Assembly: GCA_002914845.1 (NCBI GenBank)
Contig: JXTC01000052.1
Span: forward strand, 1,165,911 to 1,229,910
DNA length: 64,000 nucleotides
Direction of reading: 5' to 3'
Source: Trema orientale
Taxonomy: Eukaryota; Streptophyta; Magnoliopsida; Rosales; Cannabaceae
The position numbers and the translations under genes were made by a program. The stretch's first letter is position 1; the number at the start of each line of letters is the position of its first letter. Under the pieces are notes generated by a model. It was not told the DNA's origin, made no database searches, and saw only the letters and a list, made by a program, of their open reading frames with translations. Shown here one piece after another: positions 36,500-47,197 of the stretch.

Positions 36500-37240
36500 T
36501 CTAGTTTTTTTTTTCTTTTATGTATTTATGAAAATATTTTGTTATAAATATTAATTTTTTGTTCTTTGATTAATTGTTACTCAGGCTTGTGTTATTTTAG
36601 ATTTCAAGTTTTTTCTTCATTAGAGAGGGTAAGTTTCCCTAAATTCTAATGTAGTTTAATTCATTTTTTAAATATATGGATTAATTAATGTTTTAGATAT
36701 TTATATGAATATGTGGATTTTATGTTATAATTTTGTGGAGCATTTATTGATTTGAGGTTGAATATAGTTTTTGTGAAATATATACTTTGGTTTATGAAAT
36801 TTATTAATAGTTTGATTTTAGAGTATAGAATATGTTTGTTTAAGAGTGTTAGTTTTAATTTTTGACTTTGATTTTGAGGTTTTTTTTTTTGTAGTTTTTT
36901 TTTCGGATTGATTTTAATTCTTGTGTGTATAACTTTATTGTTTATCTTTTAAAAATAATTATTTAATAATTAATTTACATTAATTAAACTGATTGTAAAT
37001 CTTTTTTTTTAAATCTATGACATCTATAGCGACGATATTTATCGTGGCTATAGATATTAATTTATTTATTCTTTTAAAAAAATGTGCCTATAGCGACGAC
37101 ATTTTTGTCGTTGCTAAAAGGGGTCTATACCAACCGACCTATAGCGGCAACTATATTACGACGACTTTATCGTCTCTATAGATCTATAGCAGCGACAATC
37201 TAATCTATAGCGACGACTTTAGACCATTTTTCTTGTAGTG
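35784..37240. mobile_element. CACTA-type non-autonomous element with TATAGCGACGAC subterminal repeats
   Basis: The right end reads TTTTTCTTGTAGTG, i.e. CACTACAAGAAAAA on the minus strand, the hallmark CACTA terminus. The left end should mirror this, but the assembly has an N at 35783 and the first bases are not visible. Both subterminal zones are packed with TATAGCGACGAC and its reverse complement GTCGTCGCTATA (more than ten copies, many in back-to-back pairs), as expected for CACTA transposase-binding sites. The middle (about 36305-37010) is AT-rich, with a CT-rich leader-like segment and an AT microsatellite (36440-36494) but no transposase. It is therefore non-autonomous. Confidence 0.82.
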
Positions 37241-37241
37241 A

Positions 37242-37720
37242 GTGGCAATAATATGTCACATATGAAAGTATGGACAAAACTAGAAATAAAAATCTCAATG
37301 AGGGCCAAAATTGAAAATACAATCTCAAATAATACTAAAGTACAACATGTAAAAATTGCACCCTCACTCGCACCACCCATTTGGCTCCTGCCTTTGCTCT
37401 CATGTAAGTAACAATTCACATCTTACATAGGAAAAAAACTGGAAAAAAAAAATCTCAATAGGACCAAAATAGAATAAAATCTTATGTTATACTAAACTAT
37501 GAAATGAAAAAAAATTAAATAGGTAATGGCAATAGTATCTCACATATTAAAGTACGGACAAAATTAGAAATAAAAGTCTCAATGGGGACCAAAATTGAAA
37601 ATACAATCTCAAATAATACTAAAGTACAAAATGTAAAAATTGCCTCCACTCGCATCTCTCATTTGGCTCCCGCCTTTGCTCTCATGTCCCACTCACTACT
37701 TGACATGTAGATACATTTAT
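37242..37720. repeat. 284-bp tandem duplication adjoining the CACTA terminus
   Basis: TGGCAATA(A/G)TAT.TCACATAT at 37243 recurs at 37527. The two blocks stay parallel through TCTCAATG.GG.CCAAAATTG, AAATAATACTAAAGTACAA and ATTTGGCTCC(T/C)GCCTTTGC, ending in TCTCATGT. By eye they are 85-90% alike over about 190 bp. The first block begins immediately after the CACTA end, so the element sits exactly at the repeat edge. Confidence 0.8.
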
Positions 37721-38099
37721 TAGAAAGAATAATAAAGTCGACATGAAAGTGTAACTAGCATCCTTCTAATAATAGGTCATCCACATAATATAGTTCCTAC
37801 ATGTTGGCTTAAGCTCCACATGCCCCGTATAATAAATGATAGATTTAAAGTAATAATCACAATTTTTTAGCTTTTTTTTTCTTCCATTTTTTATAGCATA
37901 TAAATCGTCAGGAAGAATATCCCTACAATTTTAATTGGTTACAGAATGTTAAATATATCTGTTTAGACATGTTTCCTGATTTTTAAGGTAACTTTTTTCC
38001 GTGATTTCCACATGAATAGTATGGGAAAGTGCTTTATCTTTTTTTTTCTTCTTCTTCTCTCCTCCTTTTGATAATGCTTATCTTGTAGACAATATTTGG
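37721..38099. other. AT-rich intergenic DNA, nothing recognised
   Basis: No gene or element identified. Confidence 0.4.
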
Positions 38100-38490
38100 A
38101 GAAATAGAAACTTTTTTTTTCGGGACAATTTATTGATAGGAAAAATTTTCTAAAAATTGCATGGGAAATTTTCCTAAAATTTATGCCTATAGAAAATATT
38201 TGGATTTGGGAAAAAGGTAATTCTTCTCACGAATTCAACAAAAATTGTAGTGAAAGTTTTCCTGAATATTGAGTGCGAGAATGTCACGTCCACTCGAAAT
38301 GGGGAAAAGGTTAGACACCTTTCCCCCCAAATTTGCACCGATGGTGAGGTCCCAGCAACATAAAATCTTCGGAAAAAAAATTTAATTAAAAAAATCAAAT
38401 AAAGAAAAACTATTTTTCTTGTAAAATCATCATGAATATGCATTAATACCGGTGAAACTAAAATTATCGGATTTTTTTTCCTCGTAGTGC
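38100..38490. mobile_element. Possible second CACTA-like fragment
   Basis: The segment ends with TTTTTTTTCCTCGTAGTG, i.e. CACTACGAGGAAAA on the minus strand, a plausible CACTA terminus. Inside is a GC-richer stretch (38275-38360). No matching left end was found, so this is a fragment at best. Confidence 0.3.
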
Positions 38491-39459
38491 CTATATTTAG
38501 CATTTGCTTTTAGATTGATCATCTATTTTCAAAAATAGAAAATATTCATACTCGTAAATGAAAACAAAATTACTCATTCTGATATAGTTCTGGTGATTAA
38601 TTTGGAGAAGATTATTCTGATCAAAATCATGTTAGAATAGAAATTGTCAACAATTATTATAAGTTTTCGACTAGGGTATTCAAAATAATTTCGTCATCAG
38701 GAAACCCTCCCAACCTACCAACTCTTTGTGATTTTTGGTTTGTTTCTCGTGGTTTGCAATTTTCTTAAACCACATTAATTGCATTGCGCATATGCTTGAT
38801 TAAAGTTAAAATTTAAATATTATTATATGCATTTCAATAGTTATCAAGTTAATTTCAAATATTGTTATATAAATTTCAATAATAATCAAGTTTTAATATG
38901 ACCCCTCTATGGCTCTACTATTTAGGATTACTTTTCAATTGAAAAAAAAAAATGTCAATTCATTGAACTCACCTTGTATATTTATGTTTATGTATTCTTC
39001 AACATGAGTAATAAATTTAACTTCTTTGTTAAGCTATAATAACTAATACTCGGCCACACTACACCACAACGATTAGTTCAACTATTCTTAATCTTTAGAT
39101 TAAATAAATCTTCCTATCTGCCAAATTGCACTATGAATGTACTTATTTTTTGGCGTAAGAAAGAATTATTCCATAAGAAATATAAGGGGAAACACTTTTT
39201 TTTTCCCTTATTTTGAAAATATTAGGGCATAAAAATATATAATTAATTTCATTTCTGAAAAATGAATGATCAATTCAATAATAAATGCAAAACAAAAAGG
39301 AAAAAAAAAAAGTAAGTAGCCAAAAAAATGAGATTTTTGTTTTTTGTTTTGTTTTTTTTTCGTCAAAGAAAGATAATGTTTGTGATTCTGGTGAAGGCAA
39401 TATTGTGGGGTAATAGTATTAATTGGAGAATGATTGTAAAATATTAAGATTATTAGATA
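38491..39459. other. AT-rich intergenic DNA, nothing recognised
   Basis: No gene or element was identified. The minus-strand open frame that enters from the right carries no known domain. Confidence 0.4.
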
Positions 39460-39690
39460 AAGCCGTAGAGAGGCATAGAGGTTGCCCAAGGATTGTATTT
39501 TAAATTTGGCGGGTGCGTCGGTTGAGCCGCAAGAGGAGAGAGAGAGAGAGAGCGAATGAGTCAAACGACAGGAAACGGGGTGAGGCCTAAGGGTGGAGTA
39601 AAACGACAGGACCGACAAGACATAAATCCGCAGATTCTGCTCTGACGTCGCCTTTGTCATTGTCGTCTTCTTTATATAATAAGATTAGAT
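39460..39690 (-). promoter_or_regulatory. Promoter-like island without a recognisable gene
   Basis: On the minus strand TATATAAA (39671-39678) is followed by a TGACGTC motif (39643-39649), a CT microsatellite (39537-39551), and CCCGCCAAA (39505-39513), which fits the E2F/DP consensus TTTSSCGC in reverse. Composition is markedly GC-richer than the flanks. A 150-codon minus-strand frame starts here (39660) but shows no known domain and soon becomes AT-rich. It may be the promoter of a non-coding RNA or of a lost gene. A GATTA tandem (TTAGA x4, 39681-39703) lies just upstream. Confidence 0.4.
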
Positions 39691-39703
39691 TAGATTAGAT
39701 TAG

Positions 39704-40860
39704 ACCCTACCTATCACTGTAACTGGCCCTCCCTCTGCCAAGCCTAACACGTTAGGCCCCTAGACCCTATATATTCAGCCTATGTTATCCCCAACCAATC
39801 TATAGCCTACGATATTACTCTTCCATTATTGAACTATTTCCGCATATCATTTGCCTTTACTAAATCCCAAGCTTTTGCACGTGTGCCTCTGCTATATTTA
39901 ACTGTTTATATATAAATGTACAAAAGTTCTGATTTATTAATGAACTATTTCCACATATCATTTACAAAAACATTCATCGTGTTCAGGTTAATTAATGTTG
40001 TTTTGCCAATATAATATCAGTAACTGTAACAGAAGAAATATACTATAATATTTCTAAAATTTGTCAAAATTAAATTATTAATAATTCTCAGTATTAAAAT
40101 TACTCCTTGAGTTTTGCGAGTTAAAATATTTTTTGATCCTTTTTTGTTACTTATTTTCCACAAATGCCAAAATAACCTTAATGGTTTTTCTTTTTCTTTC
40201 TAATTAGAAAGGGATCTGAGTTAAAAAAAAAAATGATATTAGAACTACTCTTTTTTTTTTTTTTTCCATTCTTATGTTTAACATGTGGATTCTATTAGTT
40301 GAATTCACAAGTCAAATAGTGAATTATGAGAGATAAAAAAGGGTGATTATAGTATTCTTTTAAAAAAATAAAAATAATTTGGAAATGTACTTAGTAAAAT
40401 GTCTAGACATAAGTTCATAATTTAGTAAGCGTATTTTTGTTATTTTAAAATATTTGGTTGAAAATCGTTAAAGGGATACTTTTAATCCAATTTAAAAATC
40501 CCATGCGTGCGATACATGCATTTAGCTAGCATTTCTACAATTGAGGAATAAAACTACTATCTTATTAGACCATCTCTAATCCATGACACTAAAATTGTGT
40601 TATTTTCATATCAAACATAACTTCATCTCTAACTCATTAATACGCTATTTTTAACACTAAAAAGAAATATTATCTGTCTATATTCCTTTTTATATACATT
40701 TTTTCAAGGGGAATTTACACCAAATAGGTCTACTAAATTCTCACGATGAAAAAAGTAACTCACTCATAAATGTTTTCAAAACTAATATTTAATATCATGT
40801 CACACATATAAAATTACTTAGATACTCTATTCCTTAATAACCCTAAAATACATTCTTCTC
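39704..40860. other. AT-rich intergenic DNA, nothing recognised
   Basis: No gene or clear element was identified. Confidence 0.4.
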
Positions 40861-40899
40861 CAACAAACTCTAAACTACTTCTACCACCACCACTGGTCT

Positions 40900-41205
40900 C
40901 GATCCCAACAACAGCGGCGCCTCTACTCGACTAGGGTCAAAAAATTTTAACCATAAACGAACTTGTTCTGCCACTTCTTCCGATTGTTCCGATTGATTTT
41001 CGACCCGCGGACATAAAATTTCGACTCTAGTCGAAATGAACCATTGTTCAACTGTAGTCGAACAATTTGACTTGGGTCGAAGGCACCAGTTAAAAATCTT
41101 CCATCGGCATTCAACTAGGTCGAACATTTTCAACCCTAGTCGAACATGGTTGGCTGTCTTTCTGACATCACCTCCTGACCAAATTTTAGACTGGGGTCGA
41201 GTCAG
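40900..41205. repeat. Cluster of CTAGTCGAA / TTCGACTAG motifs
   Basis: About ten variants of (T)TCGACTAGGGT and its reverse complement, in both orientations and often paired (for example TTTCGACTCTAGTCGAAA near 41018), within 300 bp of GC-richer sequence. The layout resembles the subterminal binding-site clusters of CACTA or other DNA transposons, but no terminal repeats were found. Confidence 0.5.
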
Positions 41206-41512
41206 AGGTAATTTTAGAATTCTAAAATTTTCATGAAATGATATAGCAATAAAAGTCCTAATTTTGTAAATGGTTTATAATTTGTCCTTTTTTTCACCGC
41301 ATGTATTAAAAAGGGGTCAAAATTGATAATGCTTTTTTTTTTTTTTAATTTCTTACTATCTATCTATTTCATCAATTATGCCCACGTACAACCTTTTTTT
41401 TCACGTATTAATCTAATCATATGTTTTATTGTTTAACAAAATTAGATAAACTAATAGATTAATAAATTATATTTTATTAACTAAAATGACCCAAGGATTT
41501 GGCGTTATCCTT

Positions 41513-41566
41513 GGTTATTGAACAATACTACTGTTATTGCCTATTGGCGTGGTACTATTCAATAAT
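41513..41566. repeat. Imperfect hairpin
   Basis: TTATTGAACAATACTAC on the left pairs with GTGGTACTATTCAATAA on the right, around a 20-bp loop. Possibly one end of a larger foldback element extending to about 41800; nothing coding. Confidence 0.5.
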
Positions 41567-42570
41567 GGTGTAAACAGCGAAATGCCGTGACAATATAGCA
41601 TGGGGTTAGAGGAGAACTCTGATGCCAAAACCACTTTAATTTGCGTGCTATTATGGTGTGTCGGAGATGCATGCCTATAGAGTTAATTAAGATAGGATAA
41701 TGGTTACGATTTTTTCCGAACAAAAATATCCGACTAGATCTCCAAACAAAAGCTTTAAAATAATATTTTCCGATTTCCATTGAGCACAATAGAAATTTTT
41801 TGAAGTGGCAAAACTACTACCCTTCTGCCATATTGTACCCAGACAACAAGCTCATTAAGCTCTCTGTAGAGTTCCAAAATAAGTAGTCTTATTTAGTCAT
41901 ATACATATTTTTTTTGAATGATCATTTAGTCATAATTATTTCCTAGGTTGCAGGATGAAATTCGAAGTTAAGGACAGCGATGACGTGTTGGATCATAATA
42001 GGTTTGTGATCATTCTACTCACGTATCTGTATCAACAACGAAGTCCTTTCCAATTTTCAGAGTCGAACGAAAAAAGAGTGACCAAATTGGATAAGAGGTT
42101 TTTGTTATTGTAGTGATAAACATTTATGTATTTCTTTTCCACAGTAGATCATATGTCACTAATATTCGTTGAAGGATGTTAGATCCTAAAAATGTACCAT
42201 TATTTGTAAGATTCAAGAGGGAGAAAATGATGATAAATTTACATTTAGTTCTCATTTTTGTGCCTTATATTTTAAAAATATTCGTTTTAAATTTTTTTTC
42301 AAAAATACTCATTTGTTGGGTCTACATTTCATGTGCAAAATATGTGTTGTATACTGGTATATATTAACAATTTAAGTTTTTATCTAGGGTTTTGGACACT
42401 AATACCTATCTTTTTGAAAATAATACCAAAAATACGATCTTAAGAAAATAATTAATATCCCATACGACTTAATATTGGCATTTTTTAAAATATTTTTGGG
42501 CTAGAAAATGCGGTGACAAATCCGTAAATAAAACATATTTTTGACGATGCGGTTATAAAATAAACGTGTC
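41567..42570. other. AT-rich intergenic DNA, nothing recognised
   Basis: No gene was identified. The minus-strand open frame at 41559-41789 resembles no known family. Confidence 0.4.
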
Positions 42571-42574
42571 CAAA

Positions 42575-42655
42575 ATAATAACAAAAATGCAAGTAGCATG
42601 ATGGCAAGATATTCTTGTTACCTCCTAGAGGTTAATGGTTCAAAACCTACAACCT
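42575..42655 (+). mobile_element. tRNA-like (SINE-type) head preceding a pyrimidine tract
   Basis: AGTAGCATGATGGCAAG is A-box-like, and AGAGGTTAATGGTTCAAAAC contains GTTCAAAAC, which fits the B-box consensus GWTCRANNC, about 40 bp downstream. A related head, TGTAGTGGTTAGGCC... GATTAAGGTTC, occurs at 56345-56410. In both cases a long T-rich tract and then a tandem array follow. Confidence 0.5.
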
Positions 42656-42905
42656 TATTTTTTGTTTCTCTTCTTTTTTTTTCTTTCTTTTTTCTTTTTC
42701 ATTCTTTTTTTATTTTTTTTTCCTTTTGTTTTTCTCTTTTTTCATTTTTTTTTTCACACCTTTCTAAATTTATTATATTCAATTTTCATAGTTTACGCTT
42801 TTTTTTTCTTTTTCTTTTTTATTATTATATTCTTTATCTCTTTAATTCCTCTTTTCATTTTTTTTGCCTACCTTTTAAATTTATTATATTCCATTATTAT
42901 ATTTT
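42656..42905. repeat. T-rich low-complexity tract
   Basis: About 250 bp that is mostly T with scattered C and A. It makes long Phe-rich open frames that are artefacts of composition. Confidence 0.85.
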
Positions 42906-42906
42906 T

Positions 42907-43727
42907 GGAAACCACAAAGGCTTCCTATATACTACAAAGGTTTCCTGGAAACCAATTTGATTCCCATTTAGCAGAATATCCTGTGCGTAATTAAATCACG
43001 GAAAACTACAAAAGTTTTTTAGAAACTAATTTGGTTTGTTTTAAGCGAAATACGATGTATATAGATCACAGGAAACCACAACGATTTCTAGGACACCAGT
43101 TTGATTCAGTTTTAGCAGAATACCCGGTATGTAAGTAAATCACAGGAAACCAGTTTAGTTTCCGTTTAGCAGAATGCCCCGTATATAAGTATATTACAGG
43201 AAACCAAAGAAGTTTCCAAGAAACTAGTTAGGTTTATGTATAGCAGAATATCTTGTATGTAAGTAAATCACAGGAAACCACAAAGGTTTCTTGGAAACTA
43301 ATTTGATTTCCTTTTAGCAGAATGCTATATACGTAAATAAATCACAGTAAATCACAAAGGTTTCTTGGATACCAGTTTGGTTTCATTTTAGCAAAATGTC
43401 CTGTATGTAAGTTAGTCACAAGAAACCACAAAGGTTTCTAGGAACCTAGTTTGGTTTCCATGCAGCAGAATATCGCGTAGCTAACTAGATCACAGAAAAT
43501 CACAAAGGTTTCTAAGAAGTCAGTTTGATTGCTTTTAGCATAATACCATGTATGTAAGTAAATCATAAAAAACTAAAAAAATTTCCAGGAAACGAGTTTG
43601 GTTTATATGTAGCAGAATATCTTGTATATAAGTAAATCACAAGAAATCATTTTTTGTTTTCTGGAAACCGCTTTAGTTTCCTTTTAGCAGAATGCTCCAT
43701 CTGTAAGTAAATCATAATTCAGCATAG
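42907..43727. repeat. Minisatellite: ~11 copies of a ~73-bp unit
   Basis: The consensus begins AAACCACAAAGGTTTCTTGG, continues AAACCAGTTTGGTTTCCTTT, then TAGCAGAATATCCTGTATGT and AAGTAAATCACAGG. Eleven units follow one another, with a partial unit at the left. Most are 70-75 bp; one (near 43143) is shortened to about 54 bp. Individual units differ by roughly 15-25%. The array's left edge is a tRNA-like head plus T-rich tract. Confidence 0.92.
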
Positions 43728-44081
43728 AAAGAAGTGTAAGGAGGTAGTCATGCATGGGAAAATTGAGCCTGCAAGAATTGGGTGAGGCGTTAAACAACGG
43801 CGCTGGAGAATATGATCAAGTTATCAAATTAAGTAATTATATTTTTGAAGTAAAAGCATCAGAAATATATATTGCTAGCAAAGCTTATATTTAGAAATCC
43901 AATTAAGCAATGGTTTATGGTAATCAATTGTCAAATTAGAGTTTATTTACTAATATATTCTGGTAACCACTAATGATTACCAGCTATAATTTAACATGCA
44001 TATCATTTTGGGGAAATTAAGAAACTTTTTACATTATTTCAAAGAAACTTTCTACAATACTTTGAAGAAGCTTAATACATA
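43728..44081. other. Intergenic DNA between minisatellite and pseudogene
   Basis: A short GC-richer segment (43740-43825) shows no recognisable coding sense. The remainder is AT-rich. The kinase domain expected downstream of the neighbouring pseudogene is absent here. Confidence 0.45.
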
Positions 44082-44733
44082 TTAGCTAGTGTAACTAGCT
44101 AGCACAAAGGTATATGGGTCTTTAGGAAGTGGAGGATTGACTCCTTCTGGAATAGGCCCTACATTTTCAGTCCCTCTTCGATTTCTAGTGCCCTTATTGC
44201 ACCATTTTAGGAACACTACCAGAACCAATATTAGAAGCACAATGAAGCCAAGTCCACCAAATATTCCAACCAGTATAAATATCAGTCTATTTTCACTCCC
44301 TGATTCGGATTCTAACACAGGAGGACTTGGATTTGGAGCCTTAAAATTATCAAAACTTAAGCCTCTGTTGACGAAGAACGATGTACAAATCTTAGCACTT
44401 CTCTAATTTGGCAATTGTAAGCAATTTTGAGCAAGAGTAACATAATTACCTCGACTTTCAGGTACCCTTCCTTGGAAATAGTTACGAGTCAAAATCAATG
44501 AAACGTGATTTCCAGAGTGAAGAAGTCAGGTTTTCGTATAACAAGTTGTTCGAGAAACTGAAAACTGAATTACTGGTACTAACATTTGAGCTTGAACTTG
44601 GCAAAACTCCTATAAATTTGTTTCCAAATAAATCAAGTAATTGCAAGTTGAGAATCGACCAAAGTGCACCCGTAAATTTGTTTTTTCTAATAAAAGTCGT
44701 ACATAACTATTTGTTGTTAGCCAGGTCGTATTT
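44082..44733 (-). pseudogene. LRR receptor-like kinase pseudogene (last LRRs, juxtamembrane and TM; no kinase)
   Basis: Reading leftward from about 44733, the translation gives leucine-rich repeats (KNKFTGALWSILNLQLLDLF, GNKFIGVLPSSSSNVS), then NYFQGRVPES, a Cys pair region (AQNCLQLPN, then KICTSFFVNRGLSFDNF), then a Ser/Glu linker and one transmembrane helix (IFILVGIFGGLGFIVLLILV) with a basic stop-transfer (KWCNKGTRNRR). The order matches the C-terminal ectodomain of LRR receptor-like kinases of the At2g16250 type, as I recall that family. The frame shifts near 44490 and a TAG interrupts at 44403-44405. The protein stops shortly after the membrane segment, before any kinase sequence. The copy is therefore a truncated, inactive host-gene fragment. 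Upstream LRRs beyond 44735 are not recognisable. Confidence 0.82.
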
Positions 44734-45257
44734 TAGTCAACATTTTCAAAAAAACCGTATATATTGGGTGTCTTTTCCACTTTTATCTATGGTTTACATA
44801 TATTGTGTAAACTTATACATAGTATACATTTTTGAAATGTATACATATTTTTAGGTATAATCATGAAGTATATACCACATTCATGTATAAATTCTGTGTA
44901 ATATACATTTCTCAAAAAATGAGTATATAAATAGGTATTTATGAAATAAAAATAAAAAGTATGTATTTATTAAAATATGCTTAAGAACACGAGTATTTAT
45001 GAACTTTTTCCAAAAATTATTAATTTGTTGTAATTAGAGCCTTTTATGTAAATATCATCAGTATTGAAAAAAATAATTTAAGAGTTCTTTTTATTTTTTT
45101 AATAAGAATAGGAAGATCTCAATCTTAAATCTCACATTAGATTCAGGTGAAATGTGGTTACCTATCTGATTAAGTCTGTGATCATATTAATAAGTGTTTT
45201 TACACTGTTAAAATTTTTTCGACAATCATAAACTATTTTATTCTGATGTAATTACAT
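44734..45257. other. AT-rich intergenic DNA with repeated ATACAT motifs
   Basis: Contains several GTATACAT/ATGTATAC motifs (44800-44910) in both orientations, possibly from a decayed TIR repeat. No gene. Confidence 0.4.
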
Positions 45258-46008
45258 AGGGTAAACTGCAAAAAAATACCCAGAGATTTAGGTGTTCTGC
45301 AATTTAAACCTTTCAGTTTGGACTCTACAAAATAATATCTTGAGATTAAGAATTTCTAAAAATTAATACACTGAGTTGACTTTTTGAATAACTTTAACTG
45401 GTAAAAGACAATAATATTATTAAAATTAAGGAAAATAATAAGGACTAATTTAATTTTAATGGATGATATTATTATTTTTTTGTTATTAAAATTGATCAAA
45501 AAATTAGTATTTAACACTTGTACCTATAAAAACTGAAAAGAATTACAAAAATACGGAAGTTAGGATTTTTTTCAATTTTTGTACAGTTTTAATTAGGAAA
45601 ATATCACTTTTTAAAAAATATTAAGAAAATTACCATTTTTAAAATAGTTACTGGTTACCGGTCTCTGGAAACTGGTTACTGGAAACTGGTTACCAGTTAT
45701 ATACCAGTTATAAATATCTTCGATTATTAGTTAGCAGTTTTTGAAAACTGGTTACTAGAAACTAGTTACTATTTTAAAAAATAGTATTTTTATAAATATT
45801 AAAAAAAATAGTATTTTTCTAATAAAAACCGTACCGTGCTGTGAAAAATAAAAAAGCACCGTATTTTTCTAATTTTTTTCAAAAATACTATATATTTTCT
45901 AATTTTCCCAAATTTTTAATCTCAATGTATTATTTTGTGTAATCCAAATTTCGTGGGTTAAATTACAAAATACTCAATCATGGTGTTTTTTCACAGTTCA
46001 CACTGACT
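45258..46008. mobile_element. Family V TIR element interrupted by a family Y copy
   Basis: The left arm (45259-45357: GTAAACTGCAAAAAAATACC, ...TCTGCAATTTAAACC, ...CTACAAAATAATATCTTGAG) pairs with the reverse complement of the right arm (45905-46005: GTGAACTGTGAAAAAACACC, ...TTTGTAATTTAACCC, ...CACAAAATAATACATTGAG) over about 100 bp. Between the arms sits a family Y repeat (45541-45905), so a younger element landed inside an older one. Confidence 0.7.
45541..45905 (+). mobile_element. Family Y repeat, copy 3 (nested)
   Basis: Begins AATTACAAAAATACGGAAGT, core ACTGGTTACCGGTCTCTGGA then AACTGGTTACCAGTTATATA and ACTAGTTACTATTTTAAA, ends TTTTTCTAATAAAAACCGTA and GCACCGTATTTTTC. It is the longest copy in the window. 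No coding sequence. Confidence 0.65.
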
Positions 46009-46808
46009 ATATAATATGATTTTGCGCCAATACGTTACTTTAGAAAAATCGTAATAATATGTACTTGTTACGGAGTGAGTGGTCGGTTGTTAATAGAATC
46101 CTATACATCTAGGACAGTTAAGCTAGATGGAATATATGGGACCGGGTGGTATTTTGTTTTTCTACGACTCTATATATAAAACTAATAAATGTGAGTTAAA
46201 TGACCAACCGGTATAGGATTTCGAAGTACCCATCCGTGCATGTCAGAACTCGTAGTAGGTTATGACTCTATTTTCCTATTTATATACACAATGCACGTCT
46301 TAACGTCTCACCTGAGGGAAAAAAGCAAAGGTGTAAGAAAATAAAGGCGCTTGTTGGAGGTCTCTTACGGTCATGGACGAGGCAATAAAGTCCGAGAGGG
46401 GGCAATGGCACACCTCATTTTTTATTTTAAATTTAAAAAAATATAGATATCTTTACATATATCAGAATTTGGCCCTCTTTCAAGCAAAAATAATAATCTA
46501 GCTCTCAAAGCCTATTGAATTTAACCTTGGCCCCTGATATATAATTTTGAATTTATATTATCTATAAACATTAAATTAGGATTCTAAAAAAAAATATAAA
46601 TTAGGATTTTCTTAATCCCTTAGAGTAATTAAAACTACATAGTTTAGATTTTAAATCTGTAGAATTTTTAGAACATTTGGGGATAATTGAATTCAAATTG
46701 GTAATTGGAATTGAAAATGATGCCTTAAGGTGGGTTGCCCTTGACAAAAATCTCGGTCGTGAATGAAGGTAATACTAGCTACAATATTTGCTGAACCATG
46801 TTAAATTA
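46009..46808. other. Intergenic DNA, nothing recognised
   Basis: Contains a moderately GC-richer segment (46060-46400) without recognisable coding or RNA features. Confidence 0.4.
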
Positions 46809-47197
46809 CGAGTATTTATAAGAATATCCTTTTTTTAAGATCAATTTTAAAATTATCATTTTTTACACTTATTTAATAAATGACTATTTTATAATTTATT
46901 TTGATAAATAACCATTTTTGGTTGATCTATTTTTTTATGAAGTAAATAAATTTTTGAAAAGGTAAATTAATTTTTCAAAAAATAAATCAATATATTTTGA
47001 TATATTAAATAAAGAAAACCAAAATTTGAAAAAGTAAATCAATTTTCAAAAAATAAATCAAAATATCTTGATATACTAAATATGAAATGATTATTTTTTA
47101 AATAATTTTTAAAATTCAGTTATTTTTTAACAGTGTTTAAAAAACGGCTATTTTGCAAACTATAATCCAAAATTCGGCCATCTCGCTAAAATGCCCT
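46809..47197 (-). mobile_element. Family Z repeat, copy 2 (minus orientation)
   Basis: Reverse complement of the copy at 18775-19195, from GAGTATTTATAAGAATATCC through AAAAAATAAATCAATATATT and TTTTGATATATTAAATA to CAAACTATAATCCAAAATTC. The match spans the whole unit. Confidence 0.65.

Noticed and set aside
36305-36547. 80-codon open frame inside the CACTA element
   Set aside because: It spans a CT-rich leader-like segment and an AT microsatellite (Tyr-Ile repeats); not a protein.
42598-42994. Two long Phe/Leu-rich open frames
   Set aside because: They are produced by the T-rich tract; no domain and no codon bias.
44390-44460. Reading the LRR pseudogene as an intact spliced gene
   Set aside because: A GT (GAG|GTAATT) and an AG (AAATTAG) are present, but the join changes frame, while direct read-through gives continuous family-like sequence including AQNCLQLPN with one stop.
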